From contig DATLOC010000005.1 in assembly GCA_035536455.1 (NCBI GenBank), forward strand, positions 26,521-90,520: a DNA stretch of 64,000 bases, given 5' to 3'. A model generated the notes under the pieces. That model saw nothing but the letters and a program-made list of their open reading frames with translations, was not told the origin of the DNA and made no database searches. Origin of the DNA: DASUNQ01 sp035536455. Its GTDB lineage: Bacteria; Acidobacteriota; Thermoanaerobaculia; Multivoradales; UBA5704. The position numbers and the translations under genes are program-made. This document shows, piece by piece, positions 17,122 to 25,071 of this stretch. The stretch's first letter is position 1. Each line of letters begins with the position of its first letter.

Positions 17122-18753
17122 ATGACCACCTTACGCACCTCGCGCGCACCGGCCGCTCTGGCGGCGCTCGCCCTGCTCCTCGGCGCCGGGCCCGCGGCGG
17201 CCGCGGACCACAACGACCCCAACGCGGTCAACTCGATCTTCGCGGACGTGCCGCTGAGCGCCGCCGACCTCTACGACTTCTTCGGCTTCCCGAGCGGCGA
17301 CAAGCGCGGCGGCGAGAAGGTGGTCGTCGCCCTCACCTTCGCGCCGGTGCCGAAGACCGGGGTCTTCGACGGCGACATGCTCTACCGGCTGCTGCTCGAC
17401 CCGGACCCGCGGGTCGCCTCGCTGCGCGATGACCACAGCTTGACCGCGCTGCACATGTACGCCCGCGCCGTCAAGCGCCGTTTCGCCGCGCTCGATCCGG
17501 CGGAGGTGCGCGTCAAGGTCCGCCGCCCGGACCGGCGGGCGGAGGTCGACTTCCGCGGCTTCCCCGGCGGCGACTTCTCGAAGCTCCTGGCGACCAACAA
17601 GGTCGAGACGGTGCGCTCGCCCGGCGGGCACACGATCCAGGTCTACATCGGCGGCCGCGACGACGCCTTCTTCAACGACCTGCCGGGGTTCTTCCGCTCG
17701 ATCAACTACGCGCCGCAGTTCTACAAGGTGCCGCGGGCCCGCACCGACCGCCGCGAGCTGGAGATCCCGAAGACCCTGATCGAGCTCGAAGGCAACGCGC
17801 TCTTCAACTTCGACCCCAAGAACCCGAAGCTCGGCGAGGGGGTCAAGAAGCCGCTGCCGGGGGGCGAGCCGACCTGGCAGGGCGACCGCTTCGCCAAGGA
17901 CCGCAACGGCAACTACCGCTTCGTCTACAGCGGCCGCGACGCGCAGGCCGGGCTCAACATCAACGCCATCATCCTGGAGCTGCCGCTGGCGTTCGTGACC
18001 CGGGCGCCCAAGACCGACCGCGTCGTCAGCGCCTGGGGCGAGAGCTGGGTGCTCAAGGCGGCGCGCAAGATCGAGGCGATCCCCGACGACGGCGGCTCCT
18101 CCGCGCACGGGCGGCTCGAGTCGCGCGACGACCCCGAGCTGCAGAAGTACAAGCTCGTCGACACCGACGGTGTGCCGTTCGCCGACGCCGCCCTGAACGA
18201 GCGCGCGGACAGCCGGCAGCTCGGCGCCAACAACCAGCTCCTGGCGCGCGACTTCGTCACCCGCTTCGCCCACCTCGGCTGGGGGTTCGGCCCCTCGGTC
18301 TCCGCCCTCGGCCTCGGCACCTGCTTCGACCACGACGACTCGCCGGTCTCCCGGGTCGAGACCTATCGCTGGGCCATCCCCGCCTTCCGCCGGGTCAAGA
18401 AGTGCCTGTTCCAGGAGCTCAACATGCCGGACGCCTCCTGGAACCCGAAGCGCCTCCCGATCCGCCCGAAGAAAGCGGTCGAGATCTTCATCCCCAACGT
18501 TTGCGCCATCGACATGGACACGACCGGCAGCTGGCCCTTCGGGCGGCGGCCGGAGGACCAGGTGGCGACGCGCTTCCTCTCGGTCTTCCTCGACATGAAG
18601 GGGGGCTGCGGCGGCAAGCCCTGCACCCTGGAGAGCCTCGGTAGCCAGGCGCTCTGGAACAGCGTGAAGATCGAGCCCAAGACGCCGCCCAACCCGCTGC
18701 GCAACGACAAGCCGTTCCTCGCCCGCTTCCCCTACCTGGCGGACCCGTGGTAG
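17122..18753 (+). CDS. Exported DUF4331-type protein
   Basis: The 543-residue protein has a signal peptide (about 26 residues, ending AAA) and begins ADHNDPNA, the usual mature start of DUF4331 proteins. It then has the IFADVPLSAADLYDFFGF block near residue 35. The family is secreted, rich in beta structure and of unknown function. Six Cys residues cluster toward the C-terminus (around residues 400-510) and could form disulfides. It lies 13 nt after the GMC gene, whose product could be its partner. The 3' end overlaps the TPR gene by 7 bp. Confidence 0.75.
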   Translation: MTTLRTSRAPAALAALALLLGAGPAAAADHNDPNAVNSIFADVPLSAADLYDFFGFPSGDKRGGEKVVVALTFAPVPKTGVFDGDMLYRLLLDPDPRVASLRDDHSLTALHMYARAVKRRFAALDPAEVRVKVRRPDRRAEVDFRGFPGGDFSKLLATNKVETVRSPGGHTIQVYIGGRDDAFFNDLPGFFRSINYAPQFYKVPRARTDRRELEIPKTLIELEGNALFNFDPKNPKLGEGVKKPLPGGEPTWQGDRFAKDRNGNYRFVYSGRDAQAGLNINAIILELPLAFVTRAPKTDRVVSAWGESWVLKAARKIEAIPDDGGSSAHGRLESRDDPELQKYKLVDTDGVPFADAALNERADSRQLGANNQLLARDFVTRFAHLGWGFGPSVSALGLGTCFDHDDSPVSRVETYRWAIPAFRRVKKCLFQELNMPDASWNPKRLPIRPKKAVEIFIPNVCAIDMDTTGSWPFGRRPEDQVATRFLSVFLDMKGGCGGKPCTLESLGSQALWNSVKIEPKTPPNPLRNDKPFLARFPYLADPW

Positions 18754-19919
18754 CCGGCTGGGCGGTCGCCGCGCTCGCCGCCGTCCTGGCGGCGGTCCCG
18801 CCCGACGGCGCGGCGGAGCCAGCCGCCACCGACTACGACCGCGAGCGCGCCGTGCTGGCGCAACGGCTCGGCGAGCTGGAAGCGGCGGCGAGCGACCCGG
18901 CGGCCGACGCTACCGCGGCCGCGCGGCTCGCCGTGCAGCGCTTCCGCTACGCCACGCTGAGCGGCGACCTCGCCGAGCTGCGGGCCGCGGAAGAGGCGAT
19001 CGAGCGCGCCCTCGCCGCCCTCGGCCCGGTGCCCGACCTCGTGCTGCTCCGCGCGCAGCTCCACACCGCGCTGCACCGGCTGCCCGCGGCGCGGCAGGAC
19101 CTGGCGCGCTTGCCCGACCCGGCGGACCCGCGGGCCCGCGCCCTCGCCGCCGACCTCGACCTCCAGGAGGGGCGCTACCGGGCCGCCCGGCGCGGCTATA
19201 CGGAGGTGCTGCGGCGGGAGCGGAGCTGGGACCACCTGGCGCGCCTGGCGTTCCTGGCCGCCAAGACCGGTGACGCGGCCGGCGCCGAGCGGCTGTACGC
19301 CGAGGCGCAGGAGCAGCTGACGACCAAGGAGATGCGCCCGTACGCCTGGCTCGAGCTGCAGCGCGGCGTGCTCGACCTCGAGCGCGGCGACGCCGCCGCG
19401 GCGCTCGGCCGCTTCGAGCGTGCCGACCGCGCCTACTCGGGCTACTGGCTGATCGAGGAGCACCTCGCCGAGGCGCTCCACCTCCTCGGCCGCACCGACG
19501 AGGCGGCGGCGCGCTACCGGCGCGTCGTCGCGCGGGCGCCGCGTCCCGAGCTGCTGAGCGCGCTGGCCGGCGTCCTCGCGCCGTCCGACCCCGGCGCGGC
19601 CGCCGCCCTGGACGCGGAAGCGGCGCGCCGCTTCGACGCTCAGTACGCCCTCTACCCGGAGGCCGCCGTCGGGCACCTCGTCGAGCACCGCCTGCGTCGC
19701 GGCGAGGCGGACGCGCGGCTCCTGGCGCTGGCCGAGGCGAACCACCGCCTCCGTCCCGGCGCCGAGGCGAAGCTCCTCCTCGCCCGCGTCCACCTGGCGC
19801 TCGGCCAGCGGGCGCCGGCACGGAGCCTGATCGACGCCATCCTCTCCACTCCCTGGCAGACCCCCGAGCTCGACCGCCTGGCGCGGGAGACCCGCGCGCC
19901 GCAGGCGCGCGGCCGCTGA
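18747..19919 (+). CDS. TPR-repeat protein
   Basis: The GTG start overlaps the end of the DUF4331 gene. The 390-residue product has a hydrophobic N-terminus that may be a signal peptide (VAGWAVAALAAVLAAVPP). It then has about eight helix pairs of TPR type, for example LEEGRYRAARRGY-like and ERGDAAAALGRFERADRAYSGYWL-like units. Such proteins scaffold other proteins. Its place inside the operon suggests that it assembles the exported oxidoreductase and lipase components. No catalytic motif is seen. Confidence 0.75.
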   Translation: MVAGWAVAALAAVLAAVPPDGAAEPAATDYDRERAVLAQRLGELEAAASDPAADATAAARLAVQRFRYATLSGDLAELRAAEEAIERALAALGPVPDLVLLRAQLHTALHRLPAARQDLARLPDPADPRARALAADLDLQEGRYRAARRGYTEVLRRERSWDHLARLAFLAAKTGDAAGAERLYAEAQEQLTTKEMRPYAWLELQRGVLDLERGDAAAALGRFERADRAYSGYWLIEEHLAEALHLLGRTDEAAARYRRVVARAPRPELLSALAGVLAPSDPGAAAALDAEAARRFDAQYALYPEAAVGHLVEHRLRRGEADARLLALAEANHRLRPGAEAKLLLARVHLALGQRAPARSLIDAILSTPWQTPELDRLARETRAPQARGR

Positions 19920-19937
19920 CGACCGGGAGGCCTCCTC

Positions 19938-22900
19938 ATGGCCAAATGGCTGCAATCGCGCAAATGGGCCGCCGTGCTGATGATGATCGCCACCCTGGCG
20001 ACGCTGCTCGCCGCCTGGGCGATCATCCAGAGCGGCGAAGAGGCGAAGGCGGCGGCGGGGGCGGACTGCGCGCGGCTCCAGCTCGGGAGCCTGGTCACGC
20101 GGGTGGAGCTGGCGCGCAGCCGCGACGAGCTCGACGCGAGCCTCGAGCACCCGGCCTGCGCGCCGGAGGTGGCGGCGGTGATGGCGCGCCGCGACTGGGC
20201 GCTGCTGCCGGCCTACTTCATCCTCGTCATCGGGATGATCCTGCTGCTCGCCAACCTGCGCCTCCTGGGTCCACCGGTGCGGACCGGGCGGCGGGAGGGG
20301 CAGGGTAGGTGGTGGCTCTGGGTCGGGACCGGCACGGCGCTCGCCTTGGCGGCGGTGGCCGCCGACGCGGTGGCGAACCAGCTGCTCTCGGAATTGCTGG
20401 TCAACTTCCGCTTTCCCGCCCTCGACCTCGATTCGGAGATCGCGGCCCTCAACACCGCGACGCGGGTCAAGTGGGGGGCGCTCGCCGCCGCCGCCTTCGC
20501 CGCCGCTCTCCTTTGGGCGTGGCGCCCGCGCTGGCCGGTCAACGTGCCGCCGCCGCCGCCCGAGACCAAGAAGCTGCCGCGAGCGGTGCGCTGGGGCTGG
20601 CGCCTGAGCTGGGCGGTCGCGGTGCTCGGCGCAGCGGCGGCAGGCGTCCTGCTCTGCGGCCTGCTCCAGACGGAGCCCGGCCGCGCGGCCACCGCCCTGC
20701 GCTTGGGTTGGGTCCTCCTCATCCTCTTCTGGATCTGCGCCTTCCTGCGCGCGGTCGGCGTCGCGGCCGAGCCCCTGGCCCGGCTGCCCGTCGAGGCGAT
20801 CGAGCCGGAGAAACCCGTCGCGGCCGGCGAGGCGCCGGAGAGCGCCGCCCCGCCGCCTGGCAGCGGCTACGAGCGCGCCTACCCGCGCCCGCTCTGGCAG
20901 CGAGAGTGGGCCTTGACCCGCGGGCGCCGCCGGGAGGTGGGGCTCGACCCCGACGGCGGGCGCGTCGGCGTCGGCCTCTCGGGCGGCGGCATCCGCGCCG
21001 CCACCATCGACCTCGGCCTCTTCCAGGGCATCGCGGAGCTCGACGCGGAGGCCGGAGACGCGAGGAAGGGCCGGCGGGTCCTCGAGCGCATCGATTTCCT
21101 CTCCACGGTCTCCGGCGGCGGCTACTTCGGCAGCTTCCTCGGCCGGCTCTGGACCCGGCGCTTCATCAACGGCCCCGGCGACATCGTCAACGTCCTGCGC
21201 AACGCCAACGCCGACGGCCGCAACGTGCTGCGCTACCTGCGCGAGAACGGCCGCTACCTCTCGCCCAACGGCGCCGGCGACCTGCTGCAAGGGGGCGCGG
21301 CGGTGCTGCGCAACTGGGTGGCGGTGCAGATCGTGCTGCTCACCTTCCTGCTCACCGTCTTCGCCGGCCTGCAGGCGGCGCGGCCGGGCATGAACCGGGT
21401 GGCCGCCGCCCTGCCCGAGGGTCTCGGGCAGGCCTTCGCCCTGCACGGCGGGTTCTGGTGGAGCCCCTGGCTGCTGCTGCCGCTGCTCGCCTTCGCCCTC
21501 TTCGTCTTCCCGCTCGGCTGGGCCTACTGGATGGTCGAGCCGGTCGGGCCGGCCTTCGCCGGCAGCGAGGAGGGTCGCCCGCGGCGGCGGGTGCCGCGCC
21601 CGCGCACCTGGGACCGCTCGGCGATCGCGCCGGTCGCCGGGCTCATCCTGGTGCTCGTCGCGGCGCTGGTCGTGGCGGGAGGACCGTGGCGGCCGGCGCT
21701 GCGCGCCGTCGCCCAGATGGTGGCGCTGACCGCCGCCCTCTCCCTGTTCTGGTGGCGCTACGCGGTGCACAAGGCATGGCGGCGGTCGGGTCAGGCGGAA
21801 CGGGAGGAGGAGCGAGAGGGGTTCGGCGACAGCGGACTGAGCGGCATCATGCCGACCCCGGAGGAGCGCCGGCTCGACCGCGCGATCCACGCCCATCTCG
21901 CCGAGCGGCAGTGGCTGACCACCCGCTTGACCGGCGCCCTGCTGGTCACCGGCGTCCTGCTGACGCTGGGGCTCGTCGACTCGGCGGGGCAATCGCTCTA
22001 CGTCGCCCTGCTCGGGCCCGACCCCTGGAGCGGCTGGCTGGCCGGCTTCTATTCGGTGCTGCTGATGCTCGTGGGCTACGCGCGGAAGCTCGCCGTGGTC
22101 TTCACTCCCAAGGGCGGCGACAAGCGCCCGAGCCTGCCGGTCAACCTGATCGCCGGCTTCATCGCCTTCGTCCTGGTGGCCGTCATCCTCGTCTCGCTCA
22201 ATGCCGTCTCCCACGCCGTGGCCTGGCGGTTGAGCGCGCCGCGCGGCAGCGCCGAGTGGCAGCAGGCGCAGGAGACCTGCCTGCGGGTCCACCTGGAGGA
22301 GGACTGCGAGCCGGTGGACCTGGTGAGCGCCAGCGGCGCGATCGGGAGGTTCCCGCTGCGGCAGGGCCGGGACTGGCAGCTCTCGCTGCTCGGCCTGGTG
22401 ACCGGGCTCGTGCTCTCGATCTTCTTCGGCCAGACCTTCCCCTTCGTCAACCGCTCCTCGCACCAGTCGCTCTACAGCTCGCGGCTCACCCGCGCCTACC
22501 TCGGCGCCTCCAACAAGCGGCGCTGGACGGAGAGCGTCACCCGGGTCATCCGCGGCGACGACTGCGACCTGGCGCGCTACTGGCCGCCGCCGCCGACCAA
22601 GGCGGCGCCGATCCACTTCATCAACGTCACCATCAACGAGACGGTCGGCGGGCGCTCGCAGGTCGAGCAGAAGGACCGCAAGGGGAGCATCCTGGCCCTC
22701 GGCCCCTTCGGCATGAGCTGCGGCGTCGACCACCACGCGATCATCCCGCTCGGCCGCCTCGACCCGGTGGGGCGGGAGGTGACCGTCTTCCCGCAGAAGG
22801 AGGACGAGTTCCGCGTCTTCGAGTACCCGTACGGCGAAGCCGGCCACCGCGTGTTCACCGGCGAGACCCTGCCGCTCGGGGACTGGATCGGGCTCTCGGG

Positions 22901-23705
22901 CGCCGCCTTCTCGACCGGCCTCGGCGCGCGGACCAGCCTCGGCCTGAGCCTCCTCGCCGGCTTCGGCAACGTGCGGCTCGGGCGCTGGTGGGACTCGGGC
23001 GTCGCCGTCGACGCACGCAGATCCGCCGTGCGGCCGAGCTTCCTGGTCGGGCTCGAGCAGTTCGCCGCCCGCTTCTTCCCGGTGCAGGTCTTCCTGCTCG
23101 ACGAGTTCCTCGCCCGCTTCCCGGGCACCGCCCGCCGCCACTGGTACCTCTCCGACGGTGGCCACTTCGAGAACATGGCCGGCTACGAGCTGATCCGCCG
23201 GCGGCTGCCGATGATCGTCATCGTCGACGGCGAGCAGGACGGCAGCTACACCTTCGGCGGCCTCTCGAACCTGGTGCGCAAGGCGCGCATCGACTTCGGC
23301 GCCGAGGTCAAGTTCCTGAACGACGAAGACCTCAAGTCGGAGATCGACCCCAAGATGCGCGGGACGGTCGGCACGCTGGAGGACCTGCGGCTCGATCCCG
23401 ACACCGGCTTCTCGAAGGCCCACGCGGCGCTCGGCCGCATCACCTACACCGACGGCGCCGCCCCACCCAGCCGGCTGCTCTACATCAAGGCCTCCCTCAC
23501 CGGCGACGAGGCGGCTGACGTCCTGGAGTACCACCGCGCCCACCCCAACTTCCCGCACGAGCCGACCGGCGACCAGTTCTTCGACGAGGCGCAGTGGGAG
23601 AGCTACCGCAAGCTCGGGGAGCACATCGCCCGCCGGCTCTTCCGCCGCCCCGGCGCCGGCGCCGGCAAGGCCGCGAAGAGCTGGTGGCCGGACGAGCTGG
23701 TGTAG
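19938..23705 (+). CDS. Polytopic membrane protein with a split patatin phospholipase domain
   Basis: The ATG at 19938 lies 18 nt after the TPR gene; the preceding GGGAGG supports it. The product has 1255 residues. Four hydrophobic segments occur in the first 280 residues. The patatin oxyanion loop is GVGLSGGGIRAA near residue 350, the nucleophile is Ser392 in STVSGGG, and the Asp is Asp1073 in LSDGGHFENM. Between them about eight further membrane segments occupy residues ~455-840. The catalytic domain is therefore interrupted by a membrane domain, which places the active site at the membrane surface. It is the second patatin of the operon and likely acts on membrane or stored lipids. Confidence 0.85.
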   Translation: MAKWLQSRKWAAVLMMIATLATLLAAWAIIQSGEEAKAAAGADCARLQLGSLVTRVELARSRDELDASLEHPACAPEVAAVMARRDWALLPAYFILVIGMILLLANLRLLGPPVRTGRREGQGRWWLWVGTGTALALAAVAADAVANQLLSELLVNFRFPALDLDSEIAALNTATRVKWGALAAAAFAAALLWAWRPRWPVNVPPPPPETKKLPRAVRWGWRLSWAVAVLGAAAAGVLLCGLLQTEPGRAATALRLGWVLLILFWICAFLRAVGVAAEPLARLPVEAIEPEKPVAAGEAPESAAPPPGSGYERAYPRPLWQREWALTRGRRREVGLDPDGGRVGVGLSGGGIRAATIDLGLFQGIAELDAEAGDARKGRRVLERIDFLSTVSGGGYFGSFLGRLWTRRFINGPGDIVNVLRNANADGRNVLRYLRENGRYLSPNGAGDLLQGGAAVLRNWVAVQIVLLTFLLTVFAGLQAARPGMNRVAAALPEGLGQAFALHGGFWWSPWLLLPLLAFALFVFPLGWAYWMVEPVGPAFAGSEEGRPRRRVPRPRTWDRSAIAPVAGLILVLVAALVVAGGPWRPALRAVAQMVALTAALSLFWWRYAVHKAWRRSGQAEREEEREGFGDSGLSGIMPTPEERRLDRAIHAHLAERQWLTTRLTGALLVTGVLLTLGLVDSAGQSLYVALLGPDPWSGWLAGFYSVLLMLVGYARKLAVVFTPKGGDKRPSLPVNLIAGFIAFVLVAVILVSLNAVSHAVAWRLSAPRGSAEWQQAQETCLRVHLEEDCEPVDLVSASGAIGRFPLRQGRDWQLSLLGLVTGLVLSIFFGQTFPFVNRSSHQSLYSSRLTRAYLGASNKRRWTESVTRVIRGDDCDLARYWPPPPTKAAPIHFINVTINETVGGRSQVEQKDRKGSILALGPFGMSCGVDHHAIIPLGRLDPVGREVTVFPQKEDEFRVFEYPYGEAGHRVFTGETLPLGDWIGLSGAAFSTGLGARTSLGLSLLAGFGNVRLGRWWDSGVAVDARRSAVRPSFLVGLEQFAARFFPVQVFLLDEFLARFPGTARRHWYLSDGGHFENMAGYELIRRRLPMIVIVDGEQDGSYTFGGLSNLVRKARIDFGAEVKFLNDEDLKSEIDPKMRGTVGTLEDLRLDPDTGFSKAHAALGRITYTDGAAPPSRLLYIKASLTGDEAADVLEYHRAHPNFPHEPTGDQFFDEAQWESYRKLGEHIARRLFRRPGAGAGKAAKSWWPDELV

Positions 23706-23826
23706 GGACGGGAGGTGACGGCGAAGCCGCCTCCTCGGCCCGCTGAACGCCGGGGGGGCCGGCGAAGCGGGCGCCTCGACGCGCGGCCCGCTGGGCCGGC
23801 CGGCGGATGAGCGGTCTTTTCAGCCG

Positions 23827-24042
23827 GATGGGGCAGGTACGCGGACGAATGGGCTGGGTACGGCGCCGACCTGTCCCATTCGCGCGCGTACCTGCCCCAT
23901 TCGTCGCGGTACGGAGCCCATTCGTCCACGTATCCAGCCCATTCGCCGCTGTACCTGTCCCATTCGCCGCCGTACCGAGCCCATTTGCCACCGTACCTGT
24001 CCCATTCGCCGCCGTACTTGCCCCATTCCGCCGGCGGCGCCC
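23827..24042. repeat. Tandem array A: eight 21-bp units plus inverted units at the 5' side
   Basis: The string CCCATTCG or a close variant starts at 23875, 23896, 23917, 23938, 23959, 23980, 24001 and 24022, always exactly 21 bp apart, with GTAC also conserved in each unit. At 23832-23853 the same unit occurs in the opposite orientation (GGCAGGTAC and then CGAATGGG), so the 5' end could pair with the rest. The array lies after the patatin operon and before the L,D-transpeptidase gene. It can be read as heptad peptide repeats in several frames, but none has a credible start, so I treat it as non-coding. Confidence 0.85.
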
Positions 24043-24293
24043 GCCTGGGAGGCTATCGCTCTGGATGCGGCTCTTCGCCTTATTCCCGCCCCCGAAGACG
24101 CCCGGTTCTCGCCCTGGTCGGGGGTCTGCCGGCTCGAAAAAAAGCCGACTTGACCCCCCGGAGGGGAAGCATTCGAGCCCGTTTTGGGTTATAACCCGCG
24201 AATCGAAATCACCGGACGCGCCGCCCGCGTGGGCGAGCTGAGCTAACAACCAGGGTCACTTCAGCAGCTTTGCGGCTGCAGCTACGGAGAGCC
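24043..24293. other. Intergenic stretch upstream of the L,D-transpeptidase-like gene
   Basis: Nothing coding is seen. The bases from 24150 to 24196 are less GC-rich and contain TTGACC and a TATAAC, but they are 34 bp apart and do not form a standard promoter. TATAAC at 24190-24195 could still be the -10 of an unusual promoter for the downstream gene. Confidence 0.4.
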
Positions 24294-25067
24294 GTGCGCA
24301 AGACACTTCGCCCACTCGTTCCCGGTTCCCTGTTCCTCGCGCTCGTCGCCACCTGCTTCGCCGCCGCCCCCGCGGCCCCCATGATCGCCACGCCGGTCCC
24401 CGTAGCCTTCGAGGTGGCCCCGGCCGCCGTCGAGGCGCCCGAGGCCGTCGTCGAGGACCTGCCCACGGCCCCCGCGCCGGCCCCGGTGGCGATCGCTGCC
24501 GAGGGGCTGGCGCCCGAGGTGCTGGCCGCCGCCCTCGACGCGGTGTCCGCCGCCCGCGCCCGCGGCGTCTCGGCCCGCACCGACCTGCTGACGGTGATCG
24601 ACTACTCGCTCCCCTCGACCGAGCCGCGCCTCTGGGTGCTGGACATCGAGCGCGGCGAGGTGCTCTACCGCGAGCTGGTGGCCCACGGCCGGGGGACCGG
24701 CGACAACTACGCCACCCGTTTCTCGAACGTCCCCGAGAGCCGGCAGACCAGCCTCGGCCTCTTCCTGACCGCCGGCACCTACACGGGCGGCAACGGCTAC
24801 TCGCTGAAGCTGCGCGGCCTCGACCAGGGTCTCAACGACCGCGCCGAGGAGCGCTACATCGTCATGCACGGCGCCTGGTACGTGAGCCCGCAGCAGGCCC
24901 GCGCCCAGGGGCGCATCGGCCGGAGCTGGGGCTGCCCGGCGGTCCCCGAGACGGTCGCCAAGCCGATCATCGACACGATCAAGGGCGGCAGCTTCATCTA
25001 CTCCTACCACCCGCAGCTCGCCGAGGCCGGCGCCGCCACCCCGGCTGCCGTCCGCGCCGCCCGCTGA
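24294..25067 (+). CDS. Exported L,D-transpeptidase-like catalytic domain protein (YkuD_2 type)
   Basis: I choose the GTG at 24294, preceded by GGAGA, which gives 257 residues and a clean signal peptide. A TTG at 24270 is the alternative. After an Ala/Pro-rich linker the domain starts near VIDYSLPSTEPRLWVLDI. It contains MHGAWYVS and the catalytic SWGCPAV with Cys214, as in murein L,D-transpeptidase catalytic domain family proteins. It probably modifies or crosslinks peptidoglycan in the periplasm. The gene stands alone, convergent with the next one; the stops are only 4 bp apart. Confidence 0.8.
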   Translation: MRKTLRPLVPGSLFLALVATCFAAAPAAPMIATPVPVAFEVAPAAVEAPEAVVEDLPTAPAPAPVAIAAEGLAPEVLAAALDAVSAARARGVSARTDLLTVIDYSLPSTEPRLWVLDIERGEVLYRELVAHGRGTGDNYATRFSNVPESRQTSLGLFLTAGTYTGGNGYSLKLRGLDQGLNDRAEERYIVMHGAWYVSPQQARAQGRIGRSWGCPAVPETVAKPIIDTIKGGSFIYSYHPQLAEAGAATPAAVRAAR

Positions 25068-25071
25068 GGGC

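Noticed and set aside
18732..23624. A 1630-codon open frame on the minus strand, and similar long antisense frames at 10241-12592, 25105-28293 and 34152-37544
   Set aside because: They lie opposite strongly supported genes, have the Arg/Gly/Val/Glu-rich composition of high-GC shadows and no recognisable domain.
23827..24042. Array A read as CRISPR or as a heptad-repeat protein
   Set aside because: There are no unique spacers between constant repeats, the period is only 21 bp, and no frame has a ribosome binding site or credible start.
24150..24195. TTGACC and TATAAC as a promoter for the L,D-transpeptidase-like gene
   Set aside because: The spacing is 34 bp, twice that of a sigma-70 promoter.
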